Shown piece by piece: positions 33,304-41,909 of a stretch of 64,000 nucleotides of DNA. The position numbers were made by a program, and so were the translations under genes. Each line of letters begins with the position of its first letter. Positions within the stretch are counted from its first letter, which is position 1. The notes under the pieces were generated by a model that was given only the letters and a program-made list of their open reading frames with translations, did no database searches and was not told the origin of the DNA. The stretch is from assembly GCF_036067295.1 (NCBI RefSeq), contig NZ_CP107954.1, forward strand, positions 1,674,001-1,738,000. The letters are read 5' to 3'. Source of the stretch: Kribbella sp. NBC_00382 (lineage in GTDB: Bacteria; Actinomycetota; Actinomycetes; Propionibacteriales; Kribbellaceae).

Positions 33304-35250
33304 TCAGCGAACGCGATAGAGGGACCCCGCCGGGGTGATTCCGAAGGACGTCTTGACGCCCGCGACGACAAGGTCGACGACGTACGTAGTACCTGACCAG
33401 CGGCCCTTGTACTGCACGGATCCAGTGGCCCGTACCGGGGCGATGACCGACAGGATCGAGGCCCGCGTCCCCGAGCGCGCGAACATCAGCGTCGGCGCGG
33501 ACTTCCGGGTGAAGATGTTCGGGTAGTGCCAGCCCTGGATCGGATTGGTCTGCCCCTGCTTGACCAGGATCGCGCCCCGCGGCAACGGCTGCCGGTACGG
33601 GACCTGGAACAGGATGGTCCGAGTCGTGTCACCTGGCTTCATCCCGATCGCCGTCGTGCGCGAGTAGACCGTCGCCTTCTGGTCGGACGGCAGATGCCAG
33701 AGCGTCTGGAACTGCTGTGCCTTCGTGGCGCTCGCCCAGTCCAGAGCGACGATCAGATCCGGATTCTTGAGCACCAGCACCCCACGATGCCGGCTGATCC
33801 CCGCTCCCGGCACATCGGCGAACTCGTAGAACTCGGAAGTCGGGTTGATCACCGACCGGGTCAACTTGGTGACCGGGCGAGTATCCGCGGCCAACGGAGT
33901 CGTCATGGCACTGGCCGCGGCCGGACTGACCACCCAAGTACGCCAGACGTCTCTCTGGTAGCCGGAGTGACCGCCGTCGATCAGGATGTCCCGGCCATGC
34001 GACGTGTAGGTGATGGCCGTGTGGTCGCCGTGACCGTGCATGGCCCGCGCCGGCCCGTACCGGATGCTGTACGTCGACTCCTGCGTGAACGGACGCGTCT
34101 CGCCCCACCCCGTGCGACCGAATACATAGCCCGCACTGAAGGCACCGATCCGCCGGCTCGGAGGAGTGCCCTCACGGCCGAGGCTCCCCGCGTAAGCCAG
34201 CGGCGTACCAGGGTCCGCGCCAGTAGCGACCACTTCCGAGTCGCCGAGCTGGTGCAGTTTGCCGAGGGAGTTGGTAGCGAGCGCAAGCCAGCCGGCCATC
34301 AACTTTCGCCGCGCGGTGATCGTCGTACCGGGGTTGGCTCCGCAGGCTGTGAGCGCGGTGACGGCACGGCCCCAGAGGTAGTAGTTGAACTGGGCATAAG
34401 CCGTCGACTGCTCGTTGGACGAACCCTGCGAGTCGATCGCGGTGGTGATTCCGGCCGCCAGCCGGTTCTGCGCGGTCGCCTTGTAGTCGTTGCGATTCAG
34501 GGTGCAGCCGACGCCGAACAGCGCGATGCTCTCGTCCGTACCGTGGTTCCACGCCCCACTCCAGTTGGCGGTCAGGAACCTGGCGTGGTTGACCAGCGCG
34601 ACGTCGATCCACTTGTACGCCGCTGGCAACGCTGTGACGCCCAGCCCTGCCATGATGGCTTGGCGCAGGCAGATCAGCACGTTGGTCCGGTGCATCGTCG
34701 ACTCGTTGGCGCCTACGTCCGCCGTCCAGGAGTACGGATTGTCGGCGACCCAGTCCTTGCTGATCGCGGCGACCCGGGCCATCGCGGTGGTATCCCCCTT
34801 GCCGGCTGCGACGATCCCTTGCCCGAGCCAGCGCAGCGAGTGGAACCACATGTACCAGCTGCGGTTCTTGTAGGGATTGAGCCGCCAGTTGATGTTCCCG
34901 CTGCCGTTGCCGACCTTGTACGCCGGGTAAGGACCCCACGCGAACTTGTCCGCCTTGAGCATGGCCACAGAGGTCTTGTCATCGACCGTGCTGAAGCCCG
35001 TGCAGGTGTAGGTACCAGTCGCGGTCGCCTTGCCTGCCAAACTCTTTACGTCGGCCGCCGGCGGCATGACAGGCGGTACGACGTTGCTCTCGCCCGGCTC
35101 GAACTGCGCCACCTCCACCTCGGGCAAGTCGGGCAGCACCGCGATCCCGGGCCTCACCGGCTTGGCAACCGCCATCTCTGGACCAGGCACAAGCGCCCCC
35201 AGCGCAAGTGCGAACCCCACCGCGACACTCACAGACCGCCGACCCACCAT
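33304..35250 (-). CDS. Secreted heparinase II/III-like polysaccharide lyase
   Basis: The 648-residue protein has a signal peptide (MVGRRSVSVAVGFALALGAL), an alpha/alpha toroid (NRSWYMWFHSLRWLGQGIVA, GAWNHGTDESIALFGVGCTL with His-Gly-Thr-Asp, QSTAYAQFNYYLWGRAVTAL) and a C-terminal beta-sandwich starting near AMHGHGDHTAITYTSHGRDI. The His and Tyr of HGHGDHTA are candidate catalytic or metal residues, as in heparinase II/III and alginate lyases. The substrate is unknown. Confidence 0.82.
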   Translation of the reverse strand: MVGRRSVSVAVGFALALGALVPGPEMAVAKPVRPGIAVLPDLPEVEVAQFEPGESNVVPPVMPPAADVKSLAGKATATGTYTCTGFSTVDDKTSVAMLKADKFAWGPYPAYKVGNGSGNINWRLNPYKNRSWYMWFHSLRWLGQGIVAAGKGDTTAMARVAAISKDWVADNPYSWTADVGANESTMHRTNVLICLRQAIMAGLGVTALPAAYKWIDVALVNHARFLTANWSGAWNHGTDESIALFGVGCTLNRNDYKATAQNRLAAGITTAIDSQGSSNEQSTAYAQFNYYLWGRAVTALTACGANPGTTITARRKLMAGWLALATNSLGKLHQLGDSEVVATGADPGTPLAYAGSLGREGTPPSRRIGAFSAGYVFGRTGWGETRPFTQESTYSIRYGPARAMHGHGDHTAITYTSHGRDILIDGGHSGYQRDVWRTWVVSPAAASAMTTPLAADTRPVTKLTRSVINPTSEFYEFADVPGAGISRHRGVLVLKNPDLIVALDWASATKAQQFQTLWHLPSDQKATVYSRTTAIGMKPGDTTRTILFQVPYRQPLPRGAILVKQGQTNPIQGWHYPNIFTRKSAPTLMFARSGTRASILSVIAPVRATGSVQYKGRWSGTTYVVDLVVAGVKTSFGITPAGSLYRVR

Positions 35251-35342
35251 GACGTCCCCCACCCCGACCGCGGATTTTCCCCGTGCACGAAGCACGATGA
35301 GCAAAACGGCCGGAAAGTTACGCCGGGCCCTATTCTAGGCCG

Positions 35343-35630
35343 GTGCAGCTCGAGTTCAGCGGTGAGATCTGGTTCTGGCGAGGACCCGCGCCCTGGTACT
35401 TCGTGACGGTGCCGGAGCCCGAATGCCTCGATCTGCAGGCGTCGTCGGCGTACGTGAGCTACGGCTGGGGGATGATCCCGGTCACCGCCCAGATCGGCGG
35501 GACCGAGTGGACGACCTCGCTGTTCCCGAAGGACGGCCAGTACATCGTCCCGCTGAAGACCGCCGTCCGCTCAGCGGAGTCCCTCGACGAGGGCGACACC
35601 ATCGTCGTCCAGCTGACCGTCGCCGACTGA
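35343..35630 (+). CDS. DUF1905-family protein
   Basis: The 95-residue protein has the DUF1905 beta-barrel pattern: QLEFSGEIWFWRGPAPWYFV, GWGMIPVTAQIGGTEWTTSL, FPKDGQYIVPLKTAVR and GDTIVVQLTVAD. Function unknown. Its last 60 bases overlap the convergent MFS gene in antisense. Confidence 0.88.
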   Translation: MQLEFSGEIWFWRGPAPWYFVTVPEPECLDLQASSAYVSYGWGMIPVTAQIGGTEWTTSLFPKDGQYIVPLKTAVRSAESLDEGDTIVVQLTVAD

Positions 35631-36860
35631 CTTGCGGTCGCCTGCTCCTGCATCCCGGCGGGCCAGCAGGATGAACGGCACAGCGAGGAGCTCGATGCCG
35701 GCGCTGACGACATATGCCTGCCCGTAGCTCCACACGTCGGCCGCCCGGCCCAGCGCCGGCTGGATCACCACGCCACCGGCCGAGGCGAGCAGGTTGTCCG
35801 ACGACAGCACCGTCGCCCGCTGCGCCGACGGGATCAGGCTGTTGAGGAACGCCTGCCGGACGGGCGTGATGGCGGCGAACACAGTCGCCCAGATGGCGAG
35901 CAGGACCAGCGCTAGCCAGAAGTTGGAGACCAGGCCGATCAGCACCAGCACGATGGCCGTGACGATCGCGATCAGCAGCAGTACCGAAGTACGGGCTCGG
36001 AAGACCCGGCTGACGAGAGGTGCGGTGAAGCCGCTCAGGATCTGCGCTAGGGCGACGATGGCAGCGGACAGCCCTGCAACGGCGTACGAGCTGGTGTTGC
36101 CATAGAGCTGCAGGAGGTACGGCTGGGCCGCGTAGAAGCCGTAGAGGCTGACGCCCGCGGTGAAAGGAGCAGCGAGCATCAACCAGCGCACTGGCGGATT
36201 GCGAAGCCCGTGGTCGAGCGAGGAGCGCAGGATGTCCCGCATCTCGGCAGTGACCGAGACACGCGGCTTGGGCGCGAATCCGACGTCATGCATCGCCCGC
36301 CACGCCACCACGAACGTCAGGACGAGTAATGCCGCGCGTACGAGGTACGGCGTACCCAGGTTGGTCGACTGGGCCAATACGCCGCCAGCGATCGTGCCGC
36401 CGACCATCGCGATGCCACCTGCGACCTGCCCCTTGGCGAATGCGGACTCGAGTGACCCCTGGTACCCACTGGCCGCCAGCCCGTCGACCAGCCAGGCCTC
36501 AGTCGCCCCACTGAAGAAGGTGAAGCCAAGCCCGAGCAGTGCCGACGCCACCGCCCAGGGCACGAACCCTGCCTTCACCTGCCACAGCAGTAGGTAGAGC
36601 AAAGTCGACCCGACCAGCGTGGCCGTGCCCAGCAGGTACGACGCCCGCCGGCCGACCGTGTCCGCGACCACGCCCGTCGGTACCTCGAACAGCACCTGCC
36701 CGACGGTGAAGAACGCGTTGGCCGCGAACGCCTGCCCGATGCTCAGCCCGGCGTCCAGCAGGAACAGCGTGTTGATGCCCCAGATCATCGACGAGGCAGC
36801 CGTCGACACCACCATAAGCGTCAGGTAAGTCCGTAACAGACGATCTGCCGTCGATCGCAT
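35571..36860 (-). CDS. MFS transporter
   Basis: The 429-residue protein has about twelve hydrophobic helices and the MFS loop motif VVADTVGRRASYLLG. It resembles small-molecule efflux carriers. Tandem ATG codons occur at 36863 and 36860; the second has better spacing from GAGG. The last 20 residues are hydrophilic and are encoded antisense to DUF1905. Divergent from an AraC regulator, which probably controls it. Confidence 0.9.
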   Translation of the reverse strand: MRSTADRLLRTYLTLMVVSTAASSMIWGINTLFLLDAGLSIGQAFAANAFFTVGQVLFEVPTGVVADTVGRRASYLLGTATLVGSTLLYLLLWQVKAGFVPWAVASALLGLGFTFFSGATEAWLVDGLAASGYQGSLESAFAKGQVAGGIAMVGGTIAGGVLAQSTNLGTPYLVRAALLVLTFVVAWRAMHDVGFAPKPRVSVTAEMRDILRSSLDHGLRNPPVRWLMLAAPFTAGVSLYGFYAAQPYLLQLYGNTSSYAVAGLSAAIVALAQILSGFTAPLVSRVFRARTSVLLLIAIVTAIVLVLIGLVSNFWLALVLLAIWATVFAAITPVRQAFLNSLIPSAQRATVLSSDNLLASAGGVVIQPALGRAADVWSYGQAYVVSAGIELLAVPFILLARRDAGAGDRKSVGDGQLDDDGVALVEGLR

Positions 36861-36984
36861 CATCCACCTCTTCCGTAGCCTCACCCGGTACGTCGGAGCG
36901 TCCGCACCCATCTCGACGTGGGTTGTCCACAGGCAGCTTCCAGCGTGCTGCCGACGGTCGGCGGAATATGGCACGATCTGTGAC

Positions 36985-37434
36985 ATGAGCGGCAAGACGG
37001 ACGACGACCAGCGACTGCGCGACCTCGCGTTGCTGCGGCGCGTCCGGGACCGGATCGACCGGGAGTACGCGCAACCGCTCGACGTCGAGGCGCTGGCGCG
37101 GGGGGTGAACATGTCGGGCGGGCACCTCAGCCGCCAGTTCCGCCTTGCCTACGGAGAGTCACCGTATGCGTATTTGATGACGCGGCGGATCGAGCGGGCG
37201 ATGTCGCTGTTGCGGCGGGGGGATCTGAGCGTCACGGATGTGTGCTTCGAGGTGGGGTGCTCGTCCTTGGGTACTTTCAGCACCCGGTTCACCGAGCTCG
37301 TCGGCGTACCGCCGAGTGTTTATCGCAAACAGGCCGCCGGGGAGCTGGCCGGGATGCCGACGCTGCTGTCGAAACACGTGAGCAGACCGATCAGGAATCG
37401 AGAAGCACCCGCCCCCGAGTCACGGCTAGCGTGA
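36985..37434 (+). CDS. AraC-family regulator, DNA-binding domain only
   Basis: The 149-residue protein consists almost only of the two-HTH AraC domain (LDVEALARGVNMSGGHLSRQ, FRLAYGESPYAYLMTRRIER, DLSVTDVCFEVGCSSLGTFS, FTELVGVPPSVYR) with a short tail and no effector domain, like SoxS/MarA activators of multidrug efflux. Its stop overlaps the start of the VOC gene (TGATG), and it is divergent from the MFS gene. Confidence 0.92.
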   Translation: MSGKTDDDQRLRDLALLRRVRDRIDREYAQPLDVEALARGVNMSGGHLSRQFRLAYGESPYAYLMTRRIERAMSLLRRGDLSVTDVCFEVGCSSLGTFSTRFTELVGVPPSVYRKQAAGELAGMPTLLSKHVSRPIRNREAPAPESRLA

Positions 37435-37850
37435 TGGCCATGGACATCACGATCAGCGCGAGTTTTCTCCCCCACAACGATCCGGATGCCGCGCTCGCGT
37501 TCTACCGCGACGCGCTCGGCTTCGAGCTGCGCAACGACGTCGGCTACAACGGCATGCGCTGGCTCACCGTCGGCCCGCCCGGCCAGCCCGGGACCAGCAT
37601 CGTGCTGCACCCGCCGGCGGTCGACCCCGGCATCACCGAGGACGAGCGCAAGCTCATCACGGAGATGATGGCCAAGGGCACCTTCGCCAGCATCCTGCTC
37701 GCCACCCCGGATGTCGATGCCGCCTTCGCCAAGCTGCAGACCACCGACGTGGAGATCGTGCAGGAACCGATCGACCAGCCTTACGGCGTCCGGGACTGTG
37801 CCTTCCGGGACCCGTCCGGCAACATGGTCCGGCTCCAGGAAGCGCGCTGA
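37434..37850 (+). CDS. VOC-family (glyoxalase/bleomycin-resistance) protein
   Basis: The 138-residue protein starts at the ATG overlapping the AraC stop. It has ALAFYRDALGFELRNDVGYN, WLTVGPPGQPGTSIVLHPP and the C-terminal YGVRDCAFRDPSGNMVRLQE, which holds a metal-ligand Glu. VOC proteins can sequester drugs or act on small substrates. Five bases separate it from the UvrA-like gene. Confidence 0.9.
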   Translation: MAMDITISASFLPHNDPDAALAFYRDALGFELRNDVGYNGMRWLTVGPPGQPGTSIVLHPPAVDPGITEDERKLITEMMAKGTFASILLATPDVDAAFAKLQTTDVEIVQEPIDQPYGVRDCAFRDPSGNMVRLQEAR

Positions 37851-37855
37851 CCACG

Positions 37856-40219
37856 ATGGCCACGACACCACATGTTGCTGACAGCCACGACCTGATCCGG
37901 GTCCAGGGCGCGCGGGTGAACAACCTGAAGGACGTCAGCATCGAGATCCCGAAGCGCCGGCTGACCGTGTTCACCGGCGTCTCGGGGTCGGGCAAGAGTT
38001 CGCTGGTCTTCGGCACCATCGCGGCCGACTCGCAGCGGATGATCAACGAGACCTACAGCACCTTCGTGCAGGGCTTCATGCCGTCGCTCGCGCGGCCGGA
38101 TGTCGACGTGCTGGAGGGGCTGACGACGGCGATCATCGTCGACCAGGAGCGGATGGGCTCCAACCCGCACTCCACGGTCGGCACCGCGACCGACGCCAAC
38201 GCGATGCTGCGGATCCTGTTCAGCCGGCTCGGCACACCGCACATCGGCTCGGCGCAGGCGTTCTCCTTCAACGTCGCCTCGATCAGCGGCGCGGGCGCGG
38301 TCACCCTGTCGAAGGGCGGCCAGACGACCAAGGAGCGGCGCAGCTTCAGCATCACCGGCGGCATGTGCCCGCGGTGCGAGGGCCGCGGCTCGGTCACCGA
38401 CTTCGACCTGACCGCCCTGTACGACGCATCGAAGACGATCAACGAAGGCGCGCTGACCATCCCGGGGTACAGCATGGACGGCTGGCAGGGGCGGATCCTG
38501 CGTGGCTGTGGCTTCTTCAGCGTCGACAAGCCGATCGCGAAGTTCACCAAGAAGGAACTGCAGGCACTGCTCTACCAGGAGCCGACCAAGATCAAGGTCG
38601 AGGGCATCAACCTCACCTACTCCGGCCTGATCCCGCAGATCCAGAAGTCCTTCCTGGCCAAGGATGTGGAGGCGATGCAGCCGCACATCCGCGCCTTCGT
38701 GGAGCGGGCGATCACCTTCCAGACCTGCCCCGAGTGCGACGGGACCCGGCTGAACGAGGGCGCCCGGTCGTCCAAGATCAACGGGACCAGCATCGCCGAC
38801 TGCTGCAAGATGCAGATCAGCGATCTGGCCGACTGGGTCCGCGGGCTGTCCGACAAGTCGGTCGCGCCACTGCTGGAGAAGCTGGAGCACACGCTCGACT
38901 CGTTCGTCGAGATCGGGCTCGGCTACCTGTCGCTCGACCGGCCGGCCGGGACGCTGTCGGGTGGTGAGGCGCAGCGGGTCAAGATGATCCGGCACCTCGG
39001 GTCCTCGCTCACCGATGTCACGTACGTCTTCGACGAACCGTCGATCGGGCTGCACCCACACGACATCCAGCGGATGAACGAGCTGCTGGTCCGGCTGCGC
39101 GACAAGGGCAACACAGTGCTCGTCGTCGAGCACAAGCCGGAGATGATCGCGATCGCCGACCACGTCGTCGACCTCGGGCCGGGCGCCGGCACCGGCGGCG
39201 GCACCATCTGCTTCGAGGGCACCCTCGAGGGGCTGCGGGCCAGCGACACGTTGACCGGGCGGCACCTCGACGACCGGGCGTCGCTCAAATCTTCCTTGCG
39301 TACTGCTTCCGGGTTCCTGGAGATTCGGGGCGCCAGCTCGCACAACCTGCGGTCCGTCGACGTCGACGTCCCGCTCGGGGTGCTCTGCGTGGTGACCGGT
39401 GTCGCGGGGTCGGGCAAGTCATCGCTGATCCATGGGTCGGTACCGCCTTCGGCCGATGTGGTGTCGATCGACCAGACCGGGATCAAGGGGTCACGGCGCA
39501 GCAACCCGGCGACGTACACGGGACTGCTCGAGCCGATCCGCAAGGCGTTCGCGAAAGCCAACGGGGTGAAGCCGGCGCTGTTCAGCGCGAACTCCGAGGG
39601 CGCCTGCCCGAACTGCAACGGCGCCGGGGTGATCTATACCGACCTGGCGATGATGGCCGGCGTCGCGACTCCTTGCGAGGTGTGCGAGGGCAAGCGGTTC
39701 AGGGAAGAGGTGCTGGAGTACAAATTCGGCGGGCGGGACATCAGCGAAGTACTGGCGATGTCGGTCACCGAGGCGGAGAAGTTCTTCGCCGAAGGAGACG
39801 CCCGTACGCCGGCCGCGCACAAGATCCTCACGTACCTGGCCGATGTCGGCCTCGGGTACATCAGCCTCGGCCAACCGCTCACGACCCTGTCCGGCGGCGA
39901 ACGCCAACGACTCAAGCTGGCGACCCACATGGGCGAAAAGGGCGGCATCTACGTCCTCGACGAGCCCACGACCGGCCTCCACCTCGCCGACGTCGAGCAA
40001 CTCCTCGGCCTGCTCGACCGCCTCGTCGACGCCGGCAAGTCGGTCATCGTCATCGAACACCACCAGGCAGTCATGGCCCACGCCGACTGGATCATCGACC
40101 TTGGTCCCGGCGCCGGCCACGACGGCGGCCAGATCGTCTACGAAGGCACCCCCGCCGACCTCATCTCCCAGCAATCCACCCTCACCGGCAAACACCTAGC
40201 GGCCTACGTCGCCACCTGA
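37856..40219 (+). CDS. UvrA-like ABC ATPase lacking the UvrB-binding region
   Basis: The 787-residue protein has two ABC modules: Walker A GVSGSGKSS at 41-49 with LSGGEAQRVKMIRHLG and YVFDEPSIGLH, and a second Walker A GVAGSGKSS with LSGGERQRLKLATHMG and YVLDEPTTGLH. Zinc-knuckle pairs CPRC/CPEC and CPNC/CEVC are present. Compared with about 950-residue UvrA, the segment after the N-terminal RLG that normally holds the first zinc module and UvrB-binding domain is missing, as in UvrA2 and the daunorubicin-resistance protein DrrC. It likely removes or shields DNA-bound drugs. Confidence 0.88.
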   Translation: MATTPHVADSHDLIRVQGARVNNLKDVSIEIPKRRLTVFTGVSGSGKSSLVFGTIAADSQRMINETYSTFVQGFMPSLARPDVDVLEGLTTAIIVDQERMGSNPHSTVGTATDANAMLRILFSRLGTPHIGSAQAFSFNVASISGAGAVTLSKGGQTTKERRSFSITGGMCPRCEGRGSVTDFDLTALYDASKTINEGALTIPGYSMDGWQGRILRGCGFFSVDKPIAKFTKKELQALLYQEPTKIKVEGINLTYSGLIPQIQKSFLAKDVEAMQPHIRAFVERAITFQTCPECDGTRLNEGARSSKINGTSIADCCKMQISDLADWVRGLSDKSVAPLLEKLEHTLDSFVEIGLGYLSLDRPAGTLSGGEAQRVKMIRHLGSSLTDVTYVFDEPSIGLHPHDIQRMNELLVRLRDKGNTVLVVEHKPEMIAIADHVVDLGPGAGTGGGTICFEGTLEGLRASDTLTGRHLDDRASLKSSLRTASGFLEIRGASSHNLRSVDVDVPLGVLCVVTGVAGSGKSSLIHGSVPPSADVVSIDQTGIKGSRRSNPATYTGLLEPIRKAFAKANGVKPALFSANSEGACPNCNGAGVIYTDLAMMAGVATPCEVCEGKRFREEVLEYKFGGRDISEVLAMSVTEAEKFFAEGDARTPAAHKILTYLADVGLGYISLGQPLTTLSGGERQRLKLATHMGEKGGIYVLDEPTTGLHLADVEQLLGLLDRLVDAGKSVIVIEHHQAVMAHADWIIDLGPGAGHDGGQIVYEGTPADLISQQSTLTGKHLAAYVAT

Positions 40220-40275
40220 TGATCTACACGGCCAACCAAGAGAAGACCTGACCGGCCTGCTCTACTCCTGGAGCA

Positions 40276-40713
40276 TCAGGCGAGGGTCTTCTGGTAGCAG
40301 TGGGCCAGTTGGTCGTTGATGTATTTGCCGTACGGCTCGGTCGAGCGGTAGCCGCGGCGTTCGTACAAGGCGATCGCCTCGGGCTGGCGCTCGCCCGTCG
40401 CCAACCGGATCGCGCGGTAGCCCTCACCCGCCGCGAGCTCCTCCAACCCACTCAACACAGCCGTCGCGATCCCCCGGCCGCGGAAGGCAGGAGCGACGTA
40501 CATCCGCTTGAGCTCACCGACGTACGGATCCTCTGTCGGCTGCACCGCGCCACACCCGACTCCTCGCCCGTCCACGGATGCGACCAGGTATCGCGCACCT
40601 CCGTGGACGGTTGATCGCCCCTCGCTGCCGTACCGCGCCACCAGCTCTTGGAAAGCTGCCTCCAAGAGCCCGGCCAGCTCCCCGTCCTTGACGTCCCGCT
40701 CCTCGATGACCAC
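40276..40713 (-). CDS. GNAT-family N-acetyltransferase
   Basis: The 145-residue protein has the GNAT core VGELKRMYVAPAFRGRGIAT with the acetyl-CoA loop RGRGIA, then AIRLATGERQPEAIALYERR and GYRSTEPYGKY. It transfers acetyl from CoA to an unknown amine. It stands alone between convergent features. Confidence 0.92.
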   Translation of the reverse strand: MVIEERDVKDGELAGLLEAAFQELVARYGSEGRSTVHGGARYLVASVDGRGVGCGAVQPTEDPYVGELKRMYVAPAFRGRGIATAVLSGLEELAAGEGYRAIRLATGERQPEAIALYERRGYRSTEPYGKYINDQLAHCYQKTLA

Positions 40714-40831
40714 GCATGAAGGCTATGCGGTCGCGCTTCGGGGCTGGATTTGGGGAGACACACAGCAAGCTCACAGGCTGCGCGGGTCGTGGTCTCAGCA
40801 ACGCCGTGAACCATCGAGGGAACGTCACTCC

Positions 40832-40954
40832 GCCCTGCCGATCCTCATCAACGAAACCCTCACCACCCAGTCCGCCACCATCAGCGGCGCCACCGTCACC
40901 ACCGACGGCTACACCCGCTCCCTACAATCCGCCCTGGACAAAGCCGGCCTCTAA
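40832..40954 (+). pseudogene. C-terminal remnant of an FMN-binding domain protein
   Basis: A 40-codon stretch ending at TAA 40954 reads ALPILINETLTTQSATISGA then TVTTDGYTRSLQSALDKAGL. ISGAT with the following DGYTRSLQSAL is the flavin-attachment region at the end of small FMN-binding domains. Upstream the frame is open but unrelated and no start or N-terminal domain is present, so this is a decayed gene end. It overlaps the convergent hypothetical gene by four bases. Confidence 0.65.
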
Positions 40955-41361
40955 CAAGACTGCTCAACCACGAGCAGGTGGTTGTGCTGTTCGTCCTTGA
41001 ACTCGCCAGCGAGGAAGTCAGTCCAGTCGCCGGCCTCGCGGAGCACCTTGCCGGTCAGATAGGGCTTGATCTCCGCCGAGAAACTCTCGCGGTCCGCCGG
41101 AAGTACGTCGCTGGCCTCGTTGGCGTAGACCCGCAGAACCCGCACCTCCGGATCCTTGAGCAACTGTTCAACGCGCTTCCAGGGCATCGATCCATCACCT
41201 CGCAACTGCCACCGGACGCCACCCTCGTCGGTGAACTCGCCGTCCACAACCGGCTGACTCCACGCAACTACCGGCCCGCCCGCGCCGCGCGAAGCCTCCA
41301 CCTCAGCAACGATCGCAGCGAAACTCTTGCCGTGTTCGGCCTTCCGCTTGTGTCCCACCAC
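40951..41361 (-). CDS. Hypothetical protein
   Basis: The 136-residue frame starts MVGHKRKAEHGKSFAAIVAE and continues with balanced composition (GGVRWQLRGDGSMPWKRVEQ, DWTDFLAGEFKDEQHNHLLV). The high third-position GC of the frame and the lack of a competing gene support coding. I recognise no domain; it is soluble, without signal peptide or membrane helix. Confidence 0.6.
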   Translation of the reverse strand: MVGHKRKAEHGKSFAAIVAEVEASRGAGGPVVAWSQPVVDGEFTDEGGVRWQLRGDGSMPWKRVEQLLKDPEVRVLRVYANEASDVLPADRESFSAEIKPYLTGKVLREAGDWTDFLAGEFKDEQHNHLLVVEQSC

Positions 41362-41390
41362 GCCATCATGGACCCGCCAACGCCGCCAGG

Positions 41391-41774
41391 TCAGGTGCTT
41401 AAGTGCTCGTGGACCATCTGCCAGCGCCCGTCGCGCTTGGCCATGGAATTGGTACCTCGCCCCCGACCCTCGCGCTGCTGCCCGTCGACGAAGCCCACCC
41501 AGTGGAACCTGTACCGGACAACGGCGAAGTCGGTGGACGCGTAGACCCAGTGCAGGTCGCTGATCGTGTAGACCTCGTCCCGGATCTGGTCGAAGGTCCG
41601 CTGGACGGCGGCCGTGATCGCCTCGATGCCCTCGTACGACCCGTCGGTGAACCAGAAGCTCGCATCGTCCGCGACCAGCTCACGCCAGCGCTCTACGTCG
41701 TGCGCGTTGGCCCGCCGGTCGTAGTCCGCCATGAATGCGATGAGTTCAGCGGGCGTCGACTCTGAGTTGTCCAC
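41391..41774 (-). CDS. SnoaL/NTF2-like domain protein
   Basis: The frame contains the NTF2-like cone: AELIAFMADYDRRANAHDVE, WRELVADDASFWFTDGSYEG, VRYRFHWVGFVDGQQREGRG and a C-terminal RWQMVHEHLST. These fit ketosteroid-isomerase-like SnoaL/DUF4440 proteins of about 125 residues. I chose the GTG at 41774; the frame is open to a GTG at 41834 but the extra 20 residues look unlike the family. Substrate unknown. Confidence 0.78.
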   Translation of the reverse strand: MDNSESTPAELIAFMADYDRRANAHDVERWRELVADDASFWFTDGSYEGIEAITAAVQRTFDQIRDEVYTISDLHWVYASTDFAVVRYRFHWVGFVDGQQREGRGRGTNSMAKRDGRWQMVHEHLST

Positions 41775-41909
41775 CCGCCCATTCTTGCTGTGAGTTGGCT
41801 CATAAGTGGCTGTGGTTCTGGCCTGGGATGTCACGAATCGGGGTGCTGCTCAGTCATCTAGGTAGCCGCGTTTTCGCGGTTGGACTGTGATGGCGAGAGG
41901 ACCGAGCCG

